This document shows positions 7,810-25,711 of a stretch of 64,000 nucleotides of DNA, in pieces. The notes beneath the pieces are model-generated. The model was not told the origin of the DNA. It saw nothing but the letters and a program-made list of their open reading frames with translations, and did no database searches. A program made the translations under genes and the position numbers. Source of the DNA: Shewanella sp. KX20019 (GTDB taxonomy: Bacteria; Pseudomonadota; Gammaproteobacteria; Enterobacterales; Shewanellaceae); the NCBI RefSeq assembly GCF_016757755.1, contig NZ_CP068437.1, positions 4,836,001 through 4,900,000 of the forward strand, written 5' to 3'. Position 1 is the stretch's first letter. Each line of letters opens with the position of its first letter.

Positions 7810-9363
7810 ATGACCTTACAAGAGCGACTCTCTCAGATCACCCGCGACCCAACACTTTCCCCAAAGCAAAAATCTAACTTCTTAGCGCTAGAAGCTGATT
7901 CGAGCTTGCCATATGTTGCAGTGTCTGAGCTTGTTAAACAGGCTATGGTATCTGGCATTATCGGCGATATGTTTGAAGGCCATGCACCGTTTAAGCCTCG
8001 ATATGTTTTGCCTGATTATGCAAAATATCTACAACAAGGCTCTGAATATTTAGAACTTAGCCCGGCGAAAAACCTAGATGAGGCACTTAATGCGCTAACC
8101 ATCATTTACCACCACGTCCCATCAGTGACAAATATTCCGGTATATCTAGGCCAACTCGATGAGATTTTACTGCCCTACTGTCAGGAGCTCGATAGCGAAA
8201 GCCTATATCGTAAGCTCAAGCTATTCTGGATAATGCTAGATCGCACCCTTCCTGATGCCTTTATGCACGTTAATATCGGACCAACCGATAATATCGTCTG
8301 CCGCACGATTTTAAGAATTGACGCAGAGCTTAAACAGATCGCCCCCAACCTAACATTTATGTACGACCCACAAACGACGCCCGACGAATTATTACAAGTG
8401 GCAGCGACTAATATTTGTGAGTGCAGCAAGCCACATATTGCCAACTACCCAATGCACGCCAATGCTTACGATAAAAGAGGTTTTGGTATTGTTAGCTGCT
8501 ATAACTCATTACCTCTTGCTGGCGGCGCTAACACCCTAGTTAGGCTTAACCTCAAAGAGGTTGCATTGAAAGCAAAAAACATTAATGATTTCTTTGACAA
8601 TATCTTGCCAAAATACTGTCAGTTAACTTATGAGTTAATTGACGCTCGCTGTCAGTTTTTACATAAAGAATCTAACTTCTTCAATAGCTTCTTAACCAAA
8701 GAGGGCCTCATTGAGGAATCTCGCTTTGCCCCTATGTTCGGCATTTTCGGCATGGCTGAGGCCGTGAATATTCTACAAGGCAATCCAGAATTAACTGAAT
8801 CGCATACGGAAAAACCAAGCCCTCACTACGGACATCATCAAGCGGCTAATGAGCTTGGACATAAAATATCAAAAGCACTGGATGCCATCGTCAAGTCAAC
8901 GCCTGTTGCCTATGGATATAACGAACGCGCTTTATTGCATTCTCAGGGTGGTATCAGCCTAGATAGAGATGTCACGCCAGGAGTGCGTATTCCTTATGGC
9001 ACTGAGCCAAATCCCATAACCCACATTAAAGCATTGGCAGAGCATCATCAGTATTATACCTCTGGGATCAGCGATATTCTCACGATTGATGAAACGGTTA
9101 AATCAAATCCACAGGCGATGTTCCAACTCTGTAAAGGCGCATTAAAGCTAGGTTTCCGCGAGTTTACCGCTAACGTCGCCTCTAACGACTTGGTCCGCGT
9201 CACAGGTTATATGATTAAACTATCTGACATTGCCAGATTCAAAGAGCTTGGTTCACGAACCAATACCACAGGATTAGGTGCAGAAGCGGCTGTAAACACT
9301 AAGATCCTTGAGCGGCAGCCACGAGTCGTTGCCCATGAAATGGCGCCAAGCTACACCAAGTAA
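7810..9363 (+). CDS. yjjI: YjjI-type glycyl radical enzyme, function unknown
   Basis: The 517-residue protein matches the YjjI family (DUF3029; about 516 residues in E. coli). Two hallmarks of a glycyl radical enzyme are visible: an active-site Cys at 230 in GIVSCYNSLP, and a C-terminal radical loop RVTGYM with the Gly at 466. It is much shorter than pyruvate formate-lyase or diol dehydratases and lacks the paired Cys of the former. The dedicated activase yjjW starts 7 bp downstream, so the two form an operon. Activity should be restricted to anaerobic conditions because the radical is oxygen-sensitive. The substrate is not established. Placement beside an aldehyde dehydrogenase and DMSP genes is suggestive only. 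Confidence 0.88.
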   Translation: MTLQERLSQITRDPTLSPKQKSNFLALEADSSLPYVAVSELVKQAMVSGIIGDMFEGHAPFKPRYVLPDYAKYLQQGSEYLELSPAKNLDEALNALTIIYHHVPSVTNIPVYLGQLDEILLPYCQELDSESLYRKLKLFWIMLDRTLPDAFMHVNIGPTDNIVCRTILRIDAELKQIAPNLTFMYDPQTTPDELLQVAATNICECSKPHIANYPMHANAYDKRGFGIVSCYNSLPLAGGANTLVRLNLKEVALKAKNINDFFDNILPKYCQLTYELIDARCQFLHKESNFFNSFLTKEGLIEESRFAPMFGIFGMAEAVNILQGNPELTESHTEKPSPHYGHHQAANELGHKISKALDAIVKSTPVAYGYNERALLHSQGGISLDRDVTPGVRIPYGTEPNPITHIKALAEHHQYYTSGISDILTIDETVKSNPQAMFQLCKGALKLGFREFTANVASNDLVRVTGYMIKLSDIARFKELGSRTNTTGLGAEAAVNTKILERQPRVVAHEMAPSYTK

Positions 9364-9370
9364 CGCCAAT

Positions 9371-10246
9371 ATGAATAAAGTCGCAATCGTCAATCAAATA
9401 ATTCCTTTCTCTTGTGTCGATGGGCCTGGCAGCAGGCTTGTCATCTTCCTGCAAGGATGCAATTTTAACTGTAAGAATTGCCACAACCCCCACACAATAA
9501 ACTTGTGTGACAGTTGCGGCGATTGCGTATCGACGTGCCCAGAAAAAGCACTGACACTGATTACTGATAACAGTAGAAATCAAGTTATTTGGGATGAAGA
9601 ACTATGCAGCCAGTGCGATATTTGTCTATCCGTTTGCCCTAAGCAGTCGACACCAAAAATACGGCAGTACAGCGTAGAGCAGCTAATCGACCTAATACGT
9701 TCTCAAGTACACTTTATTAACGGTGTCACTGTCAGTGGGGGCGAAGCGAGTCTACAACTGCCTTTTATTATCTCGTTATTTCGAGCTGTGCAATCAAGCC
9801 CTGATTTAGCACACCTAGACTGCATAATAGATAGCAATGGTAGTTTAAGCCTCAATGGTTGGCAGCAAGTTCTACCCTACATAAAAGGGGCGATGATTGA
9901 CCTTAAAGCTTGGCAAGAAGATACCCACAACTACATTACTGGACGAGGTAACCATCGTATTTTCAGCACATTAAAGATGCTAGCAGAGCAGGAAAAGTTG
10001 TATGAGGTGCGCTTACTGCACATTCCAGAAGTAAGCGACTTTGACAGTGAAATCGACGCCGTAGCTCGCTATTTAACTCAACTTCCGTCGAATGTACGCG
10101 TAAAGCTAAATGCATTTCAACATCATGGCGTTACAGGAGAGGCATTAATGTGGCCAACTTGCACTGAGGCGCAAATGCGGCAACTTGCCAATGCTCTGGC
10201 TCGGCGTGGCGTAAATAACCTTATTTTACCTGACATCTATCTATAG
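9371..10246 (+). CDS. yjjW: YjjW-type glycyl radical enzyme activase (radical SAM)
   Basis: ATG at 9371 gives 291 residues, close to the 287 of E. coli YjjW. An in-frame TTG at 9308 lies inside yjjI and is unlikely. The radical-SAM signature is CNFNCKNC (C-x3-C-x2-C), followed by two four-Cys ferredoxin-like clusters (CDSCGDCVSTC and CSQCDICLSVC), as in other GRE activases with an inserted 2[4Fe-4S] domain. It would cleave SAM and abstract H from Gly466 of YjjI. It ends only 3 bp before the converging LysR gene, leaving no room for a separate terminator. Confidence 0.9.
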   Translation: MNKVAIVNQIIPFSCVDGPGSRLVIFLQGCNFNCKNCHNPHTINLCDSCGDCVSTCPEKALTLITDNSRNQVIWDEELCSQCDICLSVCPKQSTPKIRQYSVEQLIDLIRSQVHFINGVTVSGGEASLQLPFIISLFRAVQSSPDLAHLDCIIDSNGSLSLNGWQQVLPYIKGAMIDLKAWQEDTHNYITGRGNHRIFSTLKMLAEQEKLYEVRLLHIPEVSDFDSEIDAVARYLTQLPSNVRVKLNAFQHHGVTGEALMWPTCTEAQMRQLANALARRGVNNLILPDIYL

Positions 10247-10249
10247 ACA

Positions 10250-11182
10250 TTACTGGAACTGCTGCCGTGTAAAGGCGACCAGCTGTTCATAGAACCATCG
10301 CTGAGCTGGATCGTTCATGCTCTGCTTGTGCCACACTAAACTGTAAGCAACCTCACCATAATCGAGTGGTAGCGCCTTAGTCACTAATCCTTGAGCCTGA
10401 ATCGCATTTTCGGCCCAATGGCGTGAGCAGGTAAATAACAGCTCGCTGTGATGGCACATTAGCGCCGCGCTACCAAAGTCTGCCACAGTCAAAGGTACCG
10501 CTCGATTACGCGCCTGCTGTGCCAGTTTCATTTCAAAAAAGGGACGATTCAGATCCGTATCACTAATACCGATATGGCTATATCCAAGATAGTCATCTAT
10601 AGAGATGCTGGTCTGGCTTGCCAAAGGATGAACTGGATTCATTAAACATATCATCTCATCATTTATTAAGCTCTCCCACACCAATTCATGTTGGGCAATA
10701 GGCGGCTGGCTGCGATCATGGGGCAACATGATAAAATCCAAACTACCCTTGGCTAATCCGTCAAAACCGACACTGTCCTTAGCAAAAATATCCAGCCGAA
10801 TATTAGGAGCTAGTAGCAGTATATGAGCAGTTAATTTAGCTGCGAGTAACTCAAAGGTGCTCTCTCTCATCGCTAGTGAGAACCTACCTCGATAAGCCGC
10901 GGGGCTAAACGCTTCTTGATTCACTAGCAGGTTCATATCACTGATGATCTGATGTACGTTTGGACCTAAACGACGCGCTAGAGGGGTAGCGACGAGTTTG
11001 TTACCGTGCCGGTAAAATAGATCGTCACCTAGACTTTGCCGCAGCTGGCTTAGTGTTTTACTTACCGACGAAGCACTTAAGCATAACCGTTCAGCACTAA
11101 CAGTCACACTCAGCGTATCGAGCATCACATGTAAAGTGATCAAGTGTTTCATACTGATCCGTGAGAGTTTGGCGAGGTCCAT
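10250..11182 (-). CDS. LysR-family transcriptional regulator
   Basis: The ATG at 11182 gives 310 residues; a TTG four codons upstream is less likely. It has an N-terminal helix-turn-helix (SVTVSAERLCLSASSVSKTL region, about residues 27-46) and a PBP2-type effector domain. The SRISMKHLITLHVMLD start is typical of the NodD/PnbR-like branch that includes the first LysR of this window. It converges on yjjW with only 3 bp between stop codons. Whether it regulates yjjIW, the aldehyde dehydrogenase or a distant gene cannot be told from the sequence. Confidence 0.82.
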   Translation of the reverse strand: MDLAKLSRISMKHLITLHVMLDTLSVTVSAERLCLSASSVSKTLSQLRQSLGDDLFYRHGNKLVATPLARRLGPNVHQIISDMNLLVNQEAFSPAAYRGRFSLAMRESTFELLAAKLTAHILLLAPNIRLDIFAKDSVGFDGLAKGSLDFIMLPHDRSQPPIAQHELVWESLINDEMICLMNPVHPLASQTSISIDDYLGYSHIGISDTDLNRPFFEMKLAQQARNRAVPLTVADFGSAALMCHHSELLFTCSRHWAENAIQAQGLVTKALPLDYGEVAYSLVWHKQSMNDPAQRWFYEQLVAFTRQQFQ

Positions 11183-11416
11183 AACAATGCCCAAGGTAAA
11201 CCGTGTATAGAGATACTCAAATATAGAGATAAATAAGCGTTAGGTATATCAGTAATCCCCATAATCTAGAGTTCCTTCACGCTGAATGGCTATTTTCCGC
11301 AAACCAATTTTTACCGTATAATGCACTATTCATTGAGTCTTGATCGAATAAGAGCATTCGAACTCTTCTTTGCAGATTAAAATAATCTCAGCTCATACAT
11401 TTTTAGGCAGGCCAGC

Positions 11417-11878
11417 ATGTTTCATATAGCGCTTTACGAACCCGAAATAGCTCCAAATACCGGTAACATCATCAGATTGATCGCTAATAATGGCTGCAAG
11501 CTGCACTTGATTGAACCATTAGGATTCGATTTAGAAGATAAAAAGCTGCGCCGTGCCGGGTTAGATTATGCAGATCTGGCCAATGTAATTCATCACAAAA
11601 ACTTTGAGTCGTTTCTTGCAGCAATGCAAGGCAAGCGAATTATGGCGTGTACTACTAAAGGTAGCCGCCCACATTCAGAGCTCAGCTTTAAACAAGATGA
11701 CGTATTGCTGTTTGGGCCTGAAAGCCGAGGCCTCCCTGCCGATATTATTGATTCAATTCCTACTGAGCAGCGCCTGCGTATTCCTATGATGTCGACGAGC
11801 CGTAGCCTTAACCTTTCAAATGCAGTCGCTATCATCAGTTATGAAGCTTGGCGACAACTAGATTACCAAGGTGCGTAA
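11417..11878 (+). CDS. trmL: tRNA (cytidine(34)-2'-O)-methyltransferase TrmL
   Basis: A 153-residue SPOUT methyltransferase with the family's start (MFHIALYEPEIAPNTGN). It also has KLRRAGLDY in the middle and the C-terminal knot motifs (FGPESRGLP, MSTSRSLNLSNAVAI). TrmL methylates the wobble ribose of tRNA-Leu species. The gene is monocistronic, with AGGCAGGCCAGC before the ATG. It is the last protein gene before the rRNA block and is read towards it, so it converges on the rRNA operons. Confidence 0.93.
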   Translation: MFHIALYEPEIAPNTGNIIRLIANNGCKLHLIEPLGFDLEDKKLRRAGLDYADLANVIHHKNFESFLAAMQGKRIMACTTKGSRPHSELSFKQDDVLLFGPESRGLPADIIDSIPTEQRLRIPMMSTSRSLNLSNAVAIISYEAWRQLDYQGA

Positions 11879-12155
11879 TCACCAAGCAGATCTAGAGACC
11901 TGCTTATGTCGTTCTTCAGCCCAAATGGTCTCTGCCTACATGTACATATAATACGATAAAGCCTTTCTCTTAAGGCTTCATCATATCTAGCCACTAAAAA
12001 CCCGACATTTCTGCTTATTGCCACATCTACAAGCAAAACAAGAAGAAACCATTACAACGATTCCATCGTTATCCAGTCTGCTGTATTGATGACATTCGCT
12101 GATAGTTCTAAATCTATTGATCTAAAATCCACTCAGATTGTCTCTAAAATTACAG

Positions 12156-12362
12156 ACGTAAAAAAACCGTTGCGTTAGCAACAGGCTATTCACTCTCTTA
12201 CGAGACCGATATTAAAAAGAGCCGCGTCTGGAAATGAGCTACTCTTTATTATCCTCGCGGGTGCCGCATGGGCATATCGACCACACTGCTACTCTCGTTT
12301 TAGAGTGGGGAAAAATGCCGTTAATCCATACTCATAACGACTCAAAATCACAAATCGAAGAC
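12156..12362 (-). repeat. Degenerate rrn 3'-end unit, copy 1 (terminator plus 5S fossil)
   Basis: One of two tandem units of about 205-210 bp upstream of the intact 5S. It starts with a broken terminator hairpin (CCGTTGC/GCAACAGG) followed by the same CTCTC..CGAGACCGATATT spacer. At 12228-12245 lies an 18-bp remnant of the 5S 3' end (CTGGAAATGAGCTACTCT, one mismatch). The rest of the unit is shared with copies 2 and 3 but is not 5S. It looks like debris from duplicated rrn ends. Confidence 0.7.
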
Positions 12363-12572
12363 ATAAAAAAGCCCGTTGCGCTAGCAACAGGCTATTCACT
12401 CTCTTTCGAGACCGATATTAGAAAGAGTCGCGTCTGGAAATGACCTACTCCTTATTATCCTCCTCAAAGTGGACACATGGGCATATTGACCACATAGTGG
12501 CTCTCGTTTTAAAGCTGGGAAAAATGCCGTTAATCCATACTCATAACGACTCAAAACCACAAATCGCAGACG
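12363..12572 (-). repeat. Degenerate rrn 3'-end unit, copy 2
   Basis: Tandem to copy 1 with the same order of parts: terminator-like hairpin with one mismatch, spacer, 5S 3' end remnant at 12434-12450, then the filler and the CATACTCATAACGACTC stretch. It has diverged from copy 1 in the middle (CCTCAAAGTGGACACATGG in place of the corresponding run). Confidence 0.7.
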
Positions 12573-12573
12573 T

Positions 12574-12603
12574 AAAAAAGCCCGTTGCGTTAGCAACGGG
12601 CTT
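12574..12603 (-). terminator. rrnA: Intrinsic terminator of rRNA operon A
   Basis: Perfect 11-bp stem AAGCCCGTTGC/GCAACGGGCTT with a four-base loop, followed on the minus strand by T6. It lies 23 bp past the 5S 3' end. Confidence 0.92.
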
Positions 12604-12626
12604 AATACTCTCTTTCGAGAAATTAG

Positions 12627-12746
12627 GCGCCTGGAAATGACCTACTCTCACATGGGGAAACCCCACACTACCATCGGCGATACTGTGTTTCACTTCTGAG
12701 TTCGGAATGGGATCAGGTGGGACCACAGCTCTATGGTTTCCAGACA
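12627..12746 (-). rRNA. rrf: 5S ribosomal RNA, operon A
   Basis: About 120 nt. The 5' TGTCTGG and 3' CCAGGCG ends pair. The interior contains the conserved CCGAACTCAGAAGTGAAAC and GATGGTAGTGTGGGG segments. Ends were set by comparison with E. coli 5S and may be off by a base or two. Confidence 0.95.
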
Positions 12747-12915
12747 AATTTGGTTATTACTTTCAGCTTTTAAAAAGCTAAAGGTAAAAAGTTTAGAAAG
12801 CTGATACTCGCTACCGCAAGTAATATTAAATTATTGAGTCTTACACACACATTAAGTGCTTCTAATTCTGGTTTCTGTCGAAACATCAGTCTCATACAAA
12901 ACCCATCAGGGTTGT

Positions 12916-15820
<2,905 letters not shown>

Positions 15821-16217
15821 ATACAACCCAAATAAGTCTCTATGAGAAATAATCGTTGTTTCAAGCGGGTAAGCTCAAAACAGTCGTATCGTAACTAATG
15901 GTTTCTACTTTCGCCAAAATTAGAATTTTTAACTCGTAACCGTTAAGTCACAAGCCAAGACACTTAATGTTTAAGTGTTTAGAACTCAATTTTTTAATTT
16001 CGCGCTAATCCTATAAATAACAATACGATAAATCGTAGCTGCTATCCCTTTCAGATTAACACTATCAGCTTTCCAAATTTTTAAAGAACGATATCACTGC
16101 AACAAGGCAGGATATTTTGTCGCTCGCCTCAACTCAATTAAGAGATAAGGAGAACAAGCAATCTGTGTGGACACTCAAACGTATTTGCATACTTCAGATG
16201 CGAGTTAGTCGTATAGG
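15821..16217 (-). other. 16S-23S spacer, operon A (no tRNA)
   Basis: The 397-bp spacer contains no tRNA cloverleaf on either strand. It has a boxA-like CGTTCTTTAAAAATTTGG at 16073-16090. There is also a short hairpin around 16092-16115 (CTGC-CTTGTT-GCAG with flanking ATATC/GATAT). It presumably forms the RNase III stems around 16S and 23S. Confidence 0.75.
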
Positions 16218-17760
<1,543 letters not shown>

Positions 17761-17769
17761 AAGTTTTTT

Positions 17770-17793
17770 GCTTTACCCCGTTAAGAGCAAAGC
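17770..17793 (-). ncRNA. 16S leader hairpin I, operon A
   Basis: A 9-bp stem (GCTTTGCTC/GGGTAAAGC) with loop TTAACG just upstream of the mature 16S 5' end. The same helix in operon C has a different sequence but still pairs, so the structure is selected. Confidence 0.6.
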
Positions 17794-17973
17794 GGCTCAA
17801 TGAATTATACTGTTTTTCAAATATCCGAAGATATTCGAAGTTTACATATTGCTATGGTCACTCAGTGGTTCATTGAGTTAATATTTTTGATTGCTCGTCC
17901 TCTACTAGAGAGAGCGAAGCAATTTCGAATAACTCAACACCTGTGAGTGCCCACACAGATTTGCTTGTCATAT

Positions 17974-17984
17974 TGTTAAAGAGC
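17974..17984 (-). promoter_or_regulatory. boxA antitermination element, operon A leader
   Basis: Minus-strand GCTCTTTAACA matches the rrn boxA consensus. It lies between P2 and the 16S gene, where Nus factors load to make RNA polymerase termination-resistant. Confidence 0.85.
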
Positions 17985-18042
17985 GTGACATCAATCTTTC
18001 AGATGTCGCCGAAGACGCTAGGTCGTTGGCTTGAGGAGGCGT

Positions 18043-18070
18043 ATTCTACACTCTCCAGTGTCGGCGTCAA
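18043..18070 (-). promoter_or_regulatory. rrn promoter P2, operon A
   Basis: TTGACG (18065-18070), 16-bp spacer, TAGAAT (18043-18048), followed by a GC-rich ACGCCTCC discriminator typical of stringently controlled stable-RNA promoters. Confidence 0.85.
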
Positions 18071-18269
18071 GAGCTTATTTTAAGAAGTTTTTCAAGCGAT
18101 GATTTCTTAATCACTCTCGTGAAATCAATCATTACCCGAAGCCCTTAAAGCGCTTGTCACCTGAGGCTAATTTCCGAAGAAGTTAATCTCTCTAGCACTG
18201 CTGCAAGTCCCGTACTACCTAGCTTTTGCTAAGAGCGATTGGCCTGCTGTGCCGTGTCAGTGGATGCGC

Positions 18270-18297
18270 ATTATAGGCAGTTCCTGACCAAGCGCAA
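18270..18297 (-). promoter_or_regulatory. rrn promoter P1, operon A
   Basis: TTGCGC (18292-18297), 16-bp spacer, perfect TATAAT (18270-18275), then a GCGC discriminator. An A/T-rich UP-like stretch lies just upstream. P1 is 227 bp upstream of P2. Confidence 0.85.
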
Positions 18298-18373
18298 GCG
18301 CTTTTATCAATTAAAACAACCTTTTTTAAAAGACACAGAATAACCACAACCTACACACCACTTACCCCCAAGG

Positions 18374-18382
18374 TTATCCACA
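18374..18382 (+). promoter_or_regulatory. DnaA-box sequence upstream of rrn P1, operon A
   Basis: TTATCCACA is a perfect consensus DnaA box, 77 bp upstream of the P1 -35 element. It occurs at equivalent places in operons B and C. Confidence 0.55.
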
Positions 18383-18385
18383 ATA

Positions 18386-19072
18386 GTAGGCGAACCACAG
18401 AAAACACATTGAGATGGGATATATATCTTAGTCCATAATGAGCAACTTGCACGCTCCATAACTGAATAGTTTACGCTTTATTTTTAAGCGATTAATCCTC
18501 TACCCCGCAACCACAGAAGGAGAGTTCTTACACTCCACAGGCCGACTGTAGCCCACCTTGATTTTTACCTGACTTAATTTTACAGCTAACACCAGACAAA
18601 CCACCAAGACACCATGTGAATAATCAGCCAGATCCACCCTATATTTTAATTAGATCTAAGATGTCTAAAGTCAGATAGGAAAATATGAACCTCATAAGCT
18701 CCAGCAAAAGTAGGATCCAGTATTCAAAGGAGTATAAAACGACTGTTGCTTATAGAAAGGGAAAGAGAAGTAGCCGTTCACACCTTAAGTGTGCCCTGCG
18801 CAGTTAAGATCTAGAGCCTGTGACTCAATTACAGGAGAACACAAACCAATGAACTGTACGTTTATCCTTGTAAAACTCACCTTCCAGCTGCATGAGTAGT
18901 AATATCCACTAATTAACAACTGGGTTTATACGTAGGCTTAGAATTAAAAAACACTAGATAGAGGGACACAAAAAGTGGCACATCACGGTCACGCTAGCGT
19001 TCTACTAGATCTAGTTAAATCGTAAAGCTGTTTTAGCTAGCAAGGTGGGGGGATCAAAGATATTAGCTCCCA
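18386..19072. other. Gap between operons A and B, nothing recognised
   Basis: Nearly 690 bp of AT-rich DNA with no convincing ORF, tRNA or repeat. The similarity of operons A and B stops sharply just after the DnaA box. No transposase remnant comparable to that between B and C could be seen by eye. Confidence 0.6.
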
Positions 19073-19257
19073 CACAGGCTATTCACTCTCTTTCGAGACC
19101 GATATTAGAAAGAGCCGCGTCTGGAAATGACCTACTCTTTATTATCCTCGCGGGTGCCGCATGGGCATATCGACCACACTGCTACTCTCGTTTTAGAGTG
19201 GGGAAAAATGCCGTTAATCCATACTCATAACGACTCAAAACCACAAATCGCAGACGT
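19073..19257 (-). repeat. Degenerate rrn 3'-end unit, copy 3
   Basis: Same unit as the two upstream of operon A's 5S: the CTATTCACTCTCTTTCGAG spacer, a 5S 3' end remnant at 19121-19137, then filler nearly identical to copy 1 (12186-12350). Only one unit is present here, against two in operon A. Confidence 0.7.
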
Positions 19258-19287
19258 AAAAAAGCCCGTTGCGTTAGCAACGGGCTT
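19258..19287 (-). terminator. Intrinsic terminator of rRNA operon B
   Basis: Identical to the operon A terminator: 11-bp GC-rich stem, four-base loop, T6 on the minus strand. Confidence 0.92.
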
Positions 19288-19310
19288 AATACTCTCTTTC
19301 GAGAAATTAG

Positions 19311-19430
19311 GCGCCTGGAAATGACCTACTCTCACATGGGGAAACCCCACACTACCATCGGCGATACTGTGTTTCACTTCTGAGTTCGGAATGGGATCAG
19401 GTGGGACCACAGCTCTATGGTTTCCAGACA
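19311..19430 (-). rRNA. rrf: 5S ribosomal RNA, operon B
   Basis: Copy of the operon A 5S at an exact offset of 6684 bp, with no difference seen. Confidence 0.95.
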
Positions 19431-19599
19431 AATTTGGTTATTACTTTCAGCTTTTAAAAAGCTAAAGGTAAAAAGTTTAGAAAGCTGTTACTCGCTACCG
19501 CAAGTAATATTAAATTATTGAGTCTTACACACACATTAAGTGCTTCTAATTCTGGTTTCTGTCGAAACATCAGCCTCATACAAAACCCATCAGGGTTGT

Positions 19600-22504
<2,905 letters not shown>

Positions 22505-22901
22505 ATACAACCCAAATAAGTCTCTATGAGAAATAATCGTTGTTTCAAGCGGGTAAGCTCAAAACAGTCGTATCGTAACTAATGGTTTCTACTTTCGCCA
22601 AAATTAGAATTTTTAACTCGTAACCGTTAAGTCACAAGCCAAGACACTTAATGTTTAAGTGTTTAGAACTCAATTTTTTAATTTCGCGCTAATCCTATAA
22701 ATAACAATACGATAAATCGTAACTGCTATCCCTTTCAGATTAACACTATCAGCTTTCCAAATTTTTAAAGAACGATATCACTGCAACAAGGCAGGATATT
22801 TTGTCGCTCACCTCAACTCAATTAAGAGATAAGGAGAACAAGCAATCTGTGTGGACACTCAAACGTATTTGCATACTTCAGATGCGAGTTAGTCGTATAG
22901 G
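22505..22901 (-). other. 16S-23S spacer, operon B (no tRNA)
   Basis: Same length and content as the operon A spacer, with only isolated base changes (for example near 22737 and 22810). No tRNA. Confidence 0.75.
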
Positions 22902-24444
<1,543 letters not shown>

Positions 24445-24657
24445 AAGTTTTTTGCTTTACCCCGTTAAGAGCAAAGCGGCTCAATGAATTATACTGTTTT
24501 TCAAATATCCGAAGATATTCGAAGTTTACATATTGCTATGGTCACTCAGTGGTTCATTGAGTTAATATTTTTGATTGCTCGTCCTCTACTAGAGAGAGCG
24601 AAGCAATTTCGAATAACTCAACACCTGTGAGTGCCCACACAGATTTGCTTGTCAGAT

Positions 24658-24668
24658 TGTTAAAGAGC
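24658..24668 (-). promoter_or_regulatory. boxA antitermination element, operon B leader
   Basis: GCTCTTTAACA on the minus strand, as in operon A. The base pair just downstream differs (CTGACA context instead of ATGACA). Confidence 0.85.
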
Positions 24669-24726
24669 GTGACATCAATCTTTCAGATGTCGCCGAAGAC
24701 GCTAGGTCGTTGGCTTGAGGAGGCGT

Positions 24727-24754
24727 ATTCTACACTCTCCAGTGTCGGCGTCAA
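24727..24754 (-). promoter_or_regulatory. rrn promoter P2, operon B
   Basis: TTGACG-N16-TAGAAT with the same GC-rich discriminator as operon A. Confidence 0.85.
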
Positions 24755-24953
24755 GAGCTTATTTTAAGAAGTTTTTCAAGCGATGATTTCTTAATCACTC
24801 TCGTGAAATCAATCATTACCCGAAGCCCTTAAAGCGCTTGTCACCTGAATCAAATCTCCGAAGAAGTTTAACTCTCTAACACTGCTGCAAGTCCCGTGCT
24901 ACCTAGCTTTTGCTAAGAGCGATTGGCCTGCTGTGCCGTGTCAGTGGATGCGC

Positions 24954-24981
24954 ATTATAGGCAGTTCCTGACCAAGCGCAA
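24954..24981 (-). promoter_or_regulatory. rrn promoter P1, operon B
   Basis: TTGCGC-N16-TATAAT, same as operon A. Sequence between P1 and P2 has several substitutions relative to A, so this is where the two copies begin to drift. Confidence 0.85.
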
Positions 24982-25057
24982 GCGCTTTTATCAATTAAAA
25001 CAACATTTTTTAAAAGACACAGAATAACCACAACCTACACACCACTTACCCCCAAAG

Positions 25058-25066
25058 TTATCCACA
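25058..25066 (+). promoter_or_regulatory. DnaA-box sequence upstream of rrn P1, operon B
   Basis: TTATCCACA, 77 bp upstream of the P1 -35. Identity with operon A ends within a few bases after it. Confidence 0.55.
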
Positions 25067-25069
25067 ATA

Positions 25070-25711
25070 GTCGGATAAACGAGTAAGCTAACCTCGGGCC
25101 GGGATATACATTCTAGTACAGATGTGTAAACTTGCACGGCTTAGAAAATGATACTTTTACCTAATCGTCCGATCTTCCTATATAGAATAAGTTAACTACC
25201 TAGCTCTGAGCTGCCTCAACCTAAACTTAGTCACTTACGTCATTCTCGGTTTTATGACCACGCGGGGGACTATTACCCTGACCTTAAACAGTTCCCACTA
25301 ACTGACGAAACAAGCTAACTTACTAGAAAGTAGCTAGTGCTGCTATGACAAGTGAAGATAGGAAAATTGAACAATGATGATGACAACAAAACTACAACTA
25401 TATTAGTTTTTCTTACATGCTGCCTTATGTAGCCCTTAGAAACATCTATGACCAATATATGCGGTTCTAAAATCAGACTCGGAGACAGGCGTTGGCTAGC
25501 CTAGGTGCTCTGCAGCAATGAACCTCGAATGTACTAAAGCATGATTGAATAGGTACTGATAATAGAGTAATACAAAGAGCCGTTATTAGTGAGCGTATAA
25601 CTCCCGCTCAAAAAGCATAGACTATGTATGGCTCATTACCTTAGTAACCATAATTGGCACTCGCAAGAAACTAAGTACATGTGAAGCCCCCGCAGACGGA
25701 TCAGACTACTG
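25070..25711. other. Gap between operon B and the transposase remnant, nothing recognised
   Basis: About 640 bp without a convincing ORF, tRNA or repeat. It may be decayed mobile-element DNA given its neighbour, but I could not place any segment. Confidence 0.5.

Noticed and set aside
12234..12747. Small ORFs in the terminator/5S repeats upstream of operon A
   Set aside because: They arise from the repeated degenerate rrn ends and the 5S antisense strand; no codon or homology support.
18374..18382. Chromosomal origin because of DnaA boxes
   Set aside because: Only one box per operon; no box cluster, AT-rich unwinding element or dnaA/mnmG/parA genes in the window.
18386..19072. Possible mobile-element remains between operons A and B
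   Set aside because: No transposase motif or inverted repeat could be read; left as unassigned.
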